Assembly: GCA_020226215.1 (NCBI GenBank)
Contig: CM035229.1
Span: forward strand, 87,747,343-87,811,342
Source of the DNA: Sindora glabra
Lineage: Eukaryota > Streptophyta > Magnoliopsida > Fabales > Fabaceae
Length of the DNA stretch: 64,000 nucleotides
Direction of reading: 5' to 3'
Part shown: piece after piece, positions 37,671 through 48,910 of the stretch
How positions within the stretch are numbered: the stretch's first letter is position 1
How the letters are laid out: each line of letters begins with the position of its first letter
Program-made: the position numbers and the translations under genes
The notes under the pieces: model-generated
What the model was told of the DNA's origin: nothing
Database searches by the model: none
What the model saw: the letters and a program-made list of their open reading frames with translations, nothing else

Positions 37671-39552
37671 TCAATTTCCTGCTACTGCTGATTTATGAAC
37701 ACATTCTCTAATTCTCTTCCCTTTGTGTTCCTCGCACCTTTTTCTCCCCTTAACTGGCTGCCTTGTACAAGGAGAGCCATCATTCAAGATGATTCCACAT
37801 ATAATTGTGAACTTCTCATCAACAGGACTTTCAGCTGCTATTTGTGGTACCTTTTCTGCATCATGTCTGACATTTTGTTCACTGACGCAATCACACTTCG
37901 TTTGACAATATCCATTGGTTTCTACTTTCAGGTCCGCAATGCCCTCTGCCTTTGTCTTCCCAGTAGATCTATTTGTTCTCATTCCTTTGTGTTCAGAACA
38001 CCTCATTCTTCCTTTAGCTGGAGACCTTCTACATAAATGACCATCAACTCCAACCACTCCACAAATTTTAGCATTCTCCTGAATGACTCCATTAATATCT
38101 TGAACTGTCCTGGGTTGTGATCTGTTAAATTTGAATACTCGAGATAGGAAATTATAGCTGTCCTTGTCTGATTCATGAAATCTGTCACTTGATGGAGGCA
38201 GCTTGCTTGATTTAATTCTGATACCGACTTGCTTGTCAGTAAATGGAAGAAGCATCCTGGTCATATTTGAAAACCTTGCACCGCCTGAAGCCATTTTGTG
38301 AAGCTTTTGGAGGATATCATGAGGGCGTCTTGTACCATTGTTGCTTGAGTTCCATGCATAATCAAATATGTTGAGCAGCTGGGTTTCTGTTTGCCTGGCA
38401 TCTTCCTTGTTTTGCATCTGTCCAGACAGCAGTATTGCCGAAGGAGCTGAAGTCATAAAAATTACACCATCTTTACAGGCTTAAAACCAAAACTTCAACG
38501 TCATGCTCCACAAATGCCATTCATATCTAATTTTTAGCATACTCTACTAATGGGTGAAATGGATGCAGATGTAATGGTGATGATGCTGAAATAATCTAAG
38601 TTGAATTCTACTAATTTGTGACACAATAGACTCCTTAAACAGTAGGGACTATAGTGTAATAAAAGGGAGCATATATGATATACCCCAACCCCAAGGGACA
38701 CTGCTAATATAACCTTTGCCGCTGCTATCATTCCAAATAAACTAATTCCTCACTTTGTCGTTGAGTTTCTGACGAAGATAAACATCACAGTTTTACTCTT
38801 GTGGTTTTAAAATGGGAAGAGGAATCAAAATGCAAAATGCTTTAAGTAATCAACAATTTGTAGCGCTCCAACTTCCCTTTTTCCACGTAATGCTGACTAA
38901 AATCGTCTTTCCAGTGTATATCTATGTTATGTGGCATAACTAAACGGAAAAGCAATTGAAAAGCATCCATCTTCACATAGAACATGAAAAGGAGGAATAT
39001 GGAGGCCAACGTATACTTACGAGTGCCCATCTATAAATGATAGGATAGCCTTGCAAAAAGATCTCCTCAAACAATCCTTTTCCTTTGGGGAGATCAGAAG
39101 AAGCGTTGGAGTCATCTGGGTAGAAATCAGCCCAAAAGGAATCGGTCTTTCCCAAATGAGCTCCACTTCTGCCATAACTTTGGAGTCTTGTTCTCACATT
39201 CTCAGCTTGTCCAAGGTAAACTACCAGTATACGGTTTGAGTCAATTTTACGGCCCCAATCGCTGTGAGTTACAGCTATAGCCAGTTCATAAACTCCTGGA
39301 CCTGATTTACTGGGGAGATTGTGAATTCTGTACCGTGCTGATCCTTCTTTCCCATTAGAATAGTCTTCCCAATCACAAGGGCCAATCAGAATCTATACAG
39401 GAATTCGTAATCGCAAATTAGACTATTCGTAGATTAAGATTAGCAGAGAGAGAAATAGAAATCGAAGATTGGGTAACCTTCCACGGAGAGAAGCTGGAAT
39501 CGTGTTTTGTGCGGCGATAGTCTTCCCGCTTGCAACTAGTTCTTACCACCAT
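37671..39552 (-). CDS. ET2: EFFECTOR OF TRANSCRIPTION (ET) protein, GIY-YIG-like domain plus two Cys/His ET repeats
   Basis: Predicted exons in transcript order: 39552-39478, 39392-39021, 38417-37671, giving 397 aa. Domains: an N-terminal basic segment; a GIY-YIG-like nuclease domain with GVYEL (58-62), VVYLGQ (82-87), a conserved RTRLQSYGR stretch and a candidate metal-binding Glu near 135; then two ET repeats with C-x9-C-x10-C-x2-H spacing, the first with Cys268, Cys278, Cys289, His292 and the second with Cys356, Cys366, Cys377, His380. Each repeat ends in a basic EHKG motif. ET proteins are plant-specific nuclear factors; Arabidopsis ET2 affects gibberellin responses and differentiation, and DNA cleavage by the UvrC-like domain has been reported. 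The third exon was started at 38,417 because its ATG follows a CAG acceptor and restores the family sequence RWALMQNKEDA; a longer frame upstream (to 38,456) is intron. The symbol is by family; it could be the ET1 orthologue. Confidence 0.92.
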
Positions 39553-39727
39553 GGCTGGCCTGCGCTGTCACGAATGTGAACGTTATGTTGAAAGCCTCCA
39601 ATGTCTCATGAAGACCAGACTGCCCCTACTTATGCCCAGTATTTCAACTTTTGCTCCCCGGCTCCGGGGTCCCCCCAACCCTCCTTTTTCTCTGTCTCGT
39701 TTTTCATTTTTCAACGATCAATCCAAA

Positions 39728-40455
39728 CTTTGTGTTGTTTAGTAATTAATTGATAATTATAAAATTAGACGATTTAATTAATTAATTTAATCAATTGATT
39801 ATATTAATATTTGAATAAAAATATTTAATAAAATTAATTATTTGTAATTAATTATTTATGCGTAAATTGATAAATAAAAATATGAGTATATTTTATAAAT
39901 TATTTAAGTATTTTTTATTTTAATATTTTAAGTTTTATATATTATTTAATAGATTAAATTTTTTATAAATAATATATCATTATAATTTATCATAAATTAA
40001 ATATTTCTTTAAAATTAAATTAATATAATTTTTACAAGAATTTATAATTATATTCTAATTATTATAGGTTTTTTTACTATATATGAAAAACAAATGAATT
40101 AATTTATAATAGAATATAATTCATATTATAAAGCTTAATTTATAATAGAATATAATTATTATAGGTTTTTTATTAATTCATATTTAATATCATAAATGAA
40201 AGAGGTATAGTGAGTCAGTTCCAAGACAATGAACTTTTGGCTGTACTGAACCAGCTCTAAGAGCTGCATAAGAAATGAAAGCTAAAAAGAAAGAAGGAAG
40301 AATAGAGAACTGATGCAGTAATAAGGAGTATAATTTGGGAAATGTGCATATCTATCACATAGCAGTTTAGTAAAAATGTTGCTCTTCGTAATATTTTCTA
40401 TTTTAGCTGATTAAAGCCAAAAAGATATTTAGAAAAACTGCTTATCAAATAGTTA
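39728..40455. mobile_element. MITE-like AT-rich element, copy 2
   Basis: From 39,775 to about 40,035 this aligns with copy 1 at 10,075-10,330. The right end holds 'cttatcaaatagttaaatta', matching copy 1's right end. Relative to copy 1, it carries an extra segment at about 40,080-40,430, including a less AT-rich stretch at 40,200-40,320 and a repeated phrase 'aatttataatagaatataatt' (40,098 and 40,137). It lies just upstream of the ET gene's ATG, so it may be part of that promoter region. It is non-coding. Confidence 0.6.
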
Positions 40456-42690
40456 AATTAGTTAATTTTATAAATTAACTAATTAAATTTAGTTAAACTA
40501 ATTAAAAGGTAGTTGATCATCGAACATCTCCTTTATCCAACAAATTTAGGAAATAGTCACTTTCCTTTAAAAAAAATGGAGGCTTTTCCTTACATTTGGC
40601 CATTTTTTGGGGAAAAAATAGGCCAACTGTTTGAGAATAAAATATTTATATTAATCTACGAAGATTTTACATGTGTGAATTTTTACTTTTAATTTACAAT
40701 ATAATACAAAATATTTATTTAAGTATTTTAATTAGTAGAATAAATTATCATCACAAATTAACATGTCAAGTTATACAAGTGAAACAAAAGAGTAAGAATT
40801 GAATATTCAAAAATAACATCGCATCTTAAGTTAGGAACCATTTAACTTTGGGAAGATGCTTATTGTGCTCCTTAAAAAAGGAAGTATGTATAAGAGAATG
40901 AAAATAATATTACTTTTAATTTTATTACGAAAAAGATTGGACCGGGTGGCATTTGAATTAAGTTGCTTAAGTATTTGATGAGTTTGACTTTGACTTGGAA
41001 AATAGCTTCATTCAAGCTGATTCATGATTCATTTGTATTAAGTTCAACTAAAAATTTACTCCCTTTATTCCTTTTTTATTATTATTTCAAAGAATTTTTT
41101 TGTTATTATTTATCTATTATTTTAAAAGATAAAAATTATATTTATTCCTTCTTTCAAATATCATCCTTTAATAAATATTTAATAACTTTCTTATTAATTA
41201 ACCTTTAGTAAATAATATATTAATAAATTATAATTCATCTCTTCTAAAATTAAAATTATTTATTATTTTTCTTAATTCTTATGCATTAATTTTAAATGAC
41301 ATTTAAAAAAGAATAAAGGGAATAGTTTATATAACAATTCAAGTCAAATACAAATTATTTTTACTTGACTCATTTAAATTACAAATGATTTAATTGTCTT
41401 TAAAATATTTATTAAGAAAATATCAATCGATTATCTCTTTTTCTATTAAGCATTAAAGTTAATAGAATTATAATTTTGTTTTCAACTAATTGTAAATATT
41501 GATAGGATTTTAATTTTATTTTTTACTAATTAATATTTTAAATTAATGTATTTATTAAAAATTTAGATTTTATACTAAAATGATTAATTTACTAATCAAT
41601 TGAGTTTAATTTGAGGTTGAGTATGGAGCTCGTTTATAATTTGACAAAAAAAATTTACCATCATCAAATTAATTGAATTGATCATTGAATTAAAGTATTC
41701 TAAATTGAATCAAGTGAGTATGGATTAAAATTTCTATCTAGTTATATTCAATTAAGTTAAGACTTGACTTAATTGAATTTCTCTCCTAATAGAATCAGTT
41801 TATCAAATTTTGTATGTACTTTGCTTGGAAAATCTAGCTAAAAAGAAGCATTATACCCTTAAAATTTAGGGTAATTAATTCCCACTCTTTACATTTCCTC
41901 AATTAAAACTTAATTTTTAAATTTATGTTAACCATCTTGCTTAATTAATTTGCTTTTTAGTTAAGTTTTCCAAAAATAAGTTAAAATTGTATGTGGTAGA
42001 TTTCATGATATATGATTTGGTACATGTTAAGATTGTTACTCTCTTACATAAATTTAACAAGTTATATCTATTTGTTGTCTTAATCTTCTCGAAAATAAAA
42101 TAAAAATTTAGTTTAATAAATATTCTTTTATTTTTTATTTTATAACTATATTTTTTGAAAAATATTTTATTAAAAAATATTTTTCATAAAATATAGCTAT
42201 AAAATATTAAAATAAAGAAAAAATGTATTACTTGTTTAATGTCACATATGAAAAATTTAGATGAAGCAACTTCTCCTATTCTAAAAAAAATTTACTTTTC
42301 TCTATTTTTAAATTTTTATATATCAATTTTTTAATTATTAATATAAATAGTATATCACTTTTTCATTAATATATATACAAATAACGTTTTCAACAGAAAA
42401 TACTTTTTAACAAAATAAATAAAGAGCAAGAAAGTACCAAGGTAAAATAAAAGCAAGTGTGGTAAGAGATTAAATTTTTAATAGTTAATTAGAGATATAT
42501 TTTTCATAACACAATATTTATTTGACAATGCTGAAAGTTTGTATAAACCTTTTTTCATAAAATTGTAACTTCTTATATAAAATAAATTAATTATTTTACT
42601 ATTAAGGCTCTAAAAATATCCTAATTAATCATAATATATTTAATTTGAAATATAATATTTAAAAATTGAGATAAAAAATATTAACAAAAA
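40456..42690. other. AT-rich intergenic DNA
   Basis: No gene is supported. Short frames such as 40,963-41,208 are AT-rich and lack family features. I see no well-defined repeat apart from general AT-rich low complexity, and an inverted pair around 42,140-42,200 ('aaaaatattttattaaaaaatatttttcataaaata'-like, described only in part). Confidence 0.6.
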
Positions 42691-42699
42691 GACTGATTT

Positions 42700-44018
42700 T
42701 AATTTTCATTGTGTTGAATAAAAATAGAATAGAACAGACAGCTGATTGATTTAATTTATTTAATTATTTCAAATATTTTATATAATAAAAATATATTATA
42801 TTATATTTATATTTCTTAATGATATGAATGTCTCAATTCTAAATAATAGGAATTGACATGAAAAAGAAAAAAAAATGTAATAGAGAAAGCAAAAGGAAGA
42901 AAAACAATGCATGGGTTATAAAAAGCTAAAGAATATTATTAAGTAATTCAATTGAATTAAATATTTAATTTAATTAAAATATTTTATAATAAAAAAATAA
43001 AATATATCATATTGCATTAATATTATTGAGGAATATTACTGTTTAAGCTAAAAAATAGGAGTTGACATGAAAAAAAAAGAAAACATGCAATGAAAAAATA
43101 AATAATGCTTATAATATAGTTATTTGATTAAATTAAATCATAAATTTATTTAATATATTTTTATAATAAAAATAAATGTATCATATTATTCTATATTACT
43201 TAATAATATTAGCATTTAAGTTATAAATAATAGAATAGACATAAAAAAGGAAAAATATGTAATAAAATAAATAAGTAAATAGGAAAAGAGAAATAGTATG
43301 TGAGTTGTAAAAAATTAAAAATTAAACTGATTCTTTAACATATTTAAAATAATATATAATCAAAATAAAATCTATCATATCATATTTATTATTTAAAGAT
43401 ATTCATGTCTTAATCCGTAAAAAAGGAGGAGTTGACTGAAAAAAAAATAGAGAGAGGAACAAATAAAATAAAGTAAAAAATATTCTAATCGTAAAGTATA
43501 AGAGTTAAAATAAAATATATAATTAAAAAATTCAATTAAATTAAAATTTTAATGTATTTAAAATATTTTATAATAAAAAGGAATCACATGAATAAACAAA
43601 AATGGGAACTTACAATAAAGTAAATAAAAACAAAACAAAGTGTGTGAATATATGAGTTAAAAATAGAGTATACAACTAAATATTTCAATGAATTTAAATT
43701 TATAATGCATTTCAAATATTTTTATATCAAAAAATATATTACACTATATGTATACTACTCATAGATATTGATGTGTGGACCGTAAATAATAAATGTGAAT
43801 AAAAATATGTAATAAAATGGACAAAAAGAAAAGAAACAGTGCATGGATAGTAAAGTTTTAATAAAATTTTAATTGATATATATATATGTGTATTTAATTT
43901 TAAATATAATATTTGAATTAATGTAAAAAAAATTGATAAAATTTGAATAAATGAATTTGATTTCATTTTTCTAATATTTTTATTAAAAAGTTGAATATGT
44001 AATTAATTAATTTAGTTG

Positions 44019-44056
<38 letters not shown>

Positions 44057-45130
44057 AAATTTTAACTTATTAAAAATATTTTTATAATAAAAATAAATAT
44101 ATTATTATAATCATATTATTTAGTAGTATTAATGTAAAAACTGTAAATAATAAAAGTGGATATTGAAAATGAAAAGAAAAGAAAATATATTTTGTAGTAA
44201 AGAAAAATGAAATAATATTTGAGTTTTTAAGTAATAAGAGTTAAAAATAGAATTTAAAATTAAGTAATTCAAATGAATTAAAATTTTAATTTATTTAAAA
44301 TATCTTTATAATAAAAAATATCATATTATATTTATGTATGTGAGGGCTTGAATTAACTAATTATATATTTTGTATTTTAAAAAAATTATTTTAAAATTAA
44401 AATTAAAATCAAAATTATTTATTTAAAATTTTAATATTTCTATGATATCAATTTTTATAACAATGTTTTATGCACTAAAAGAACTGAACATAAATAAAAG
44501 ACGGTCTGTCAAATATAAAATGATGGATAAATTTATATAATTTAGTGTAATAGATATAAAAGATTTGAAATTCAATTTAAAATTTTGCTTTTGATGCATA
44601 TAATATTTTTGTAATTTTTAATTATCAGATTTTGTTAAAAGTTCACAACACACGCTCTATATTTTTTCCATTTATACACAGCATTACATTTTCATTTTTT
44701 TCCTTTTTTTGGTGTTATTTATTGCTTGAATGTCAAAATTAGATATGATATAATATATTTTATTTTTATTATAAAAATATTTTGAATAAATTAAATGTTT
44801 AATTTAATTTAATTATAAATTTTATATTTTATTTTGAATTATTATTATTTTATGATCCACACACTGTTTTTTCTCTTTTATTTCCTTAATTATAAGTTTT
44901 TTTATTTTTATTTAAACTCCCACCATTTAGAGTTCATGCATTTATATCATTACATAATATAGATATATATGGCCTGTTTTATTTTTATAAAAATATAAAT
45001 AAATTAAAATTTGTATATAAAATGTATTGATTGAAATAATTAATTATATAATTCATTTTGTAACAATAATATTTAAATTTTAAATTCAAATTTCTTTATT
45101 TAAATTTTTTTAATATTTTTATAATATTAA
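42700..45130. repeat. Degenerate tandem array in two opposed orientations
   Basis: From about 42,700 to 44,350 a unit of roughly 160-200 bp recurs about seven times. Each has a TA-rich half ('tttataataaaaataaa...tatcatat') followed by an A/G-rich half ('gacatgaaaaa...gtaataaaataaa'); A/G-rich landmarks lie near 42,850, 43,047, 43,226, 43,430, 43,585, 43,790 and 44,150. From about 44,640 to 45,130 the pattern appears reverse-complemented ('gatataatatattttatttttattataaaaatatttt', then T/C-rich 'tttttctcttttatttcc'). The array can therefore fold on itself. A TA microsatellite at 44,022-44,054 lies inside it. No protein is encoded. Confidence 0.65.
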
Positions 45131-47340
45131 TTTTTAAATGTTATATATGAAATAAAATTTAAAATAAAACTTAAGTAAAATTCTTTAGGTGTTTATTATA
45201 ACATTTTTCATTCATACATGTGTATAAATTGATTAATTATAATTAAAATATTAATAATTAATAAAGTTATTAATATACATATCATAATATAAACAAAAAA
45301 TTTGATGATGAATACTTAAAATTTGAGATAAGTTTGACGCTAAAATTTATATCAATTGAGATTGTATCAAAATTTAATGACGAGGTGTTTAAAATTTATT
45401 ATTTACCAATTTGATTATGTAATTATAAGATAAATAAAAGCTAAATTATCAGAATTTTCTAATAAGAGTTAGTTTGTTTGTAGAAATAATATAAAAAGTA
45501 GGATTTCTTGAGAAATAGGAAATAATTGAGTCATTTAGTTAGTTACTAAATATTAAAATGTAGGAAGTAAAATTTCTTAAAAAATTATATTTCTCAAGTT
45601 ACTTATTAACACTCCTTAATAAGAAAAACTTTTTATATTTTTAAAAATAAAAATATAAAATTATCTTTATTTAATTTTAATAATGATCATATTAACATTT
45701 TATCTTTATTGTATAAAGATTATAAATTTTTTATTAATGATAAATATAAATTATTAATTATAAAATATAAATAAATATATTTAAATATAATTATTAATTA
45801 TATAAAATAAATTTATCTTATTAATTACATAATAAATAAAATGAATATTGTATAAAATATTAATTAAACATTTTATCAAAAATTTAAATTATAAATATAA
45901 ACATAAATATTATCATAATTGAAAATTATTTATATTTTTTATATACCTATTATATTATTTTATATTTATTATTTCAATATTTAATTATAAAATTAAAAAT
46001 TATGTTTTTTTCTACTTTATATAAATTTGATAAAATTAATTATTTAATTAATATTTTTTAATTGAATTATATTTTATTTAATTATATTAAATAATTTAAG
46101 ATATATATAAATTTTTAGTTTTTTATAAATTTGTTTTTATTTTTTATAGCAAAATAAAAAAATAAAATTATTAATATAAAAATTACAAGGAAAGAGAAAT
46201 TAGAAATATAATATAAAAATAATTAAAAATAATTAAAATATAGTGATATGTATTAAAATAATATTAAAATATCATAATTATTTTATTAATACTTTCTTAA
46301 AAAATTAAAATTAAAATAAAAAATATAACAATTTATTTTCTAAGAAATATTATTTTTTAATATTAATCAAATAATTTTGAAGATTTATTAAAAAATTCAC
46401 ATAAAAATTATTTTTTTAAAAAAATTAAATTTTTGCATAAACTTAATTCTGGTGTAAATTGAATAACTCCTAATTTTTTGCTGCATACATATTATTTTTA
46501 TATCAATAATAATAAAATAATTTAAAAAATACATATCCGAGTCAATAAAGCTTCGGAGAAAAACCCACATGGCTGGAAACAAGTAGGAGACAAAATTCTC
46601 GGAAAGTGTGGCACATCATGTGCGACTACAATGCCAGAACAAATATTCAAAATTCAAAGCCAGTCCTTCTTGTTGCTTACGGGCAAAGACAGGTAAGGTT
46701 ACGTTAGGTTAACTCTATTTTATAAAATTATAAATTATATTGATGTGAGTTTAGTATGTTAATTTATACAAATTTAAAATTTAAATTCAATTTAATCTGT
46801 CAAAAAAGTTGAATCTGACTTATTAATCTATTTTAAAATATATTTCTATAAATAAATTTTTGAATAAATTAATAAAGAAAAGCTTTTAAAGTAAAAAATA
46901 AATTAATAATTAAATTTGATTTATATTTATAAGAATTTAAATTTAATTTATTATCAATATAAATTATTTTTATATCATTATCTATCTATATAATATCATG
47001 TTAATAAAATTACTATTAAAATTATTTATTAATGTCAAAAAATTTTAATTACTTATTCTTTTAATAGCGTGCCTTCTTCTTCTTTATTAATAGTATAAAA
47101 TATTTTATATTATCAATATATTAAATTTAAAATTTATTTATAATTATGTAAATAAAAATATATTAATATAATATATGTATATTTTATAAATATATATGAA
47201 TATTTTTATAAATTTATTAATTATTAAATTAATTAGATGGGCTTGTAAGCCTATAAAAATTAAACCTTGACTATTTATTTAAATAAATTAGTTTAGCAAT
47301 CTTGATTTGACCTATTTAGATATAAATATAGGTTACATTA
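45131..47340. other. AT-rich intergenic DNA
   Basis: Extremely AT-rich to about 46,540, then a short less AT-rich segment at 46,550-46,720 and again AT-rich DNA. The stretch at about 46,720-47,340 resembles a decayed dispersed repeat that continues at about 47,675-47,720 on the other side of the foldback MITE. No gene is visible. Confidence 0.55.
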
Positions 47341-47673
47341 GGAACTTATTTGGTATAGCAATTAAAATAGTTAATTATTCATGGATTTAAGTATGTAATA
47401 ATGGTGATTTTTTCTTTCACTAATAGCATGAGTTTTAATAATAGATAATTGGTATAAAAATTTTAATGAGAGAAAAATCATAATTAAATAATAAATTATT
47501 TTTATAATTTTTAATTATGAATTTTCTCTTACTAAAAATATTTACATCAATTATCTTTTTTAAAAAATAATGATTATTAAAAATTATATTATCATTAATA
47601 AGAAATTATAATTATTATACATTAAAATTAATCAATATTTAATTATTTTAATAACCATGCCAAATAAACTTTA
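47341..47673. mobile_element. Foldback MITE with about 30-bp terminal inverted repeats
   Basis: The left end, 'cttatttggtatagcaatta' at 47,345, is matched by the reverse complement of the right end, which reads 'tttatttggcatggttatta' from about 47,669. Both then continue with 'aaaata'. The interior is also largely palindromic: 'gagagaaaaatcataatta' near 47,469 faces 'taattatgaattttctct' near 47,513. The element is about 330 bp and non-coding, as expected for a MITE. I could not fix the target-site duplication; flanking TAAATA on both sides is a candidate. Confidence 0.75.
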
Positions 47674-48910
47674 AATAGATTGGGTCCTGAACCCGAGGCT
47701 TACCCATTACCGTTCCTATCCCTCGGACCCTCGGCGCAACTTGCCTAGTGAAATAGTAGATGGAAGCCCCCATCACTGGAGGCAAATACCAACACCATCG
47801 CCAATTAATTAATCAACGGGAAGTGTGGGGCTGTACTCAATTATTAGCACTTTCCTAAAATTTCACAAAAAGACAAGCTGCAATTCTTCTGCTTAGAGAG
47901 GAGTAGGTGAAGATTAGTTGGCTATGGAACAGAACCATTTAGCAAGAAATTTAGCAGGTTCGGGGGGTTTGTTCCTTTTTGGCCTCTCTTCTTTGCTTCT
48001 TTCAACAACACTGCCTGTTGAAGCTTCATACATATATACATTCAATTATGACTTCATTAATGAACAATGATTGCCGCCAACTCCATCTTGTTGGATGATC
48101 AATGATGGGGCCATTATACACATAAGGTCTTTCATAAGCTATGTTCACTTACCACTGTTTTTTCATTCCATTCTTAATCAGTCTTTCCATTCAGATCTCC
48201 CTCTACAAAACTTGTTTATTGCATCTTGAGTGCCAAATGTACTTTCCAAATCAAATTAATTGAGAACTTGCATCAGAGTCCTGCGTAAAAGATAGGCTTG
48301 TTCTAGTTTTTTCTTGTGCCACACCGTGTAACTTATGAAACACTAGTACTTTTAATATTCATTTCCCTTGCTTCAAGCCACAACTCACATGAATTTGCAT
48401 AAAACTGAAAAGGTTTTATCTCATGGGGTTAGCAAGGCGCTCTAATCAGCATATTTACCTAAAACTGTCCATTTCTGTGTGTCGTTTATTGATTGTGATT
48501 ATGCCTTGCTTCTTTTTCTTTCTGTCGCAGTCATATTCGTGCAAAAACTGTCCGAATTGGGGTATCTCAAGCAGAGTTTGTTCCCATACCCTCACGCATT
48601 CGACATGAAATGGGCATCCGCTCAGTTTGTATGAAACAAAGCCAGACGTTTTTCTTCTTTCTTAGCTGTCTGTACCAGAATGGGGATCATCTTCACATGT
48701 TTACTTTATTGGGAGGGGAAAACCTTGTTTAAAGTTCCTTGAAGTGGGCGCCGTCTTCTCTATTTTCCGGATAGCTGATAAAAAAGCAGTGCTTCATAAG
48801 ACTGTTGTCAGTTGTCAGCCGTCCATTTTTGCTGATCTAGTGGAAAGGAAAATAACAGAGATAGGGGTTTTGATTACAGGTGAAAATTAGAAATTGAATG
48901 GTGGGTTGAG
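47674..48910. other. Upstream region of the USP-kinase gene
   Basis: Less AT-rich than the DNA to its left, which suggests promoter and 5' untranslated sequence of the kinase gene starting at 48,911. A 61-aa frame at 48,423-48,608 has no family features. An intron in the 5' untranslated region is possible but not shown. Confidence 0.5.

Noticed and set aside
38418..38456. Upstream extension of the third ET exon with its own ATG
   Set aside because: A CAG acceptor directly before 38,417 restores the family sequence after RWAL. The extension would add residues not found in the family.
42700..45130. CRISPR-like array
   Set aside because: The units are long, diverged and AT-rich, with no conserved short repeat and unique spacer pattern, and the sequence is plant nuclear DNA.
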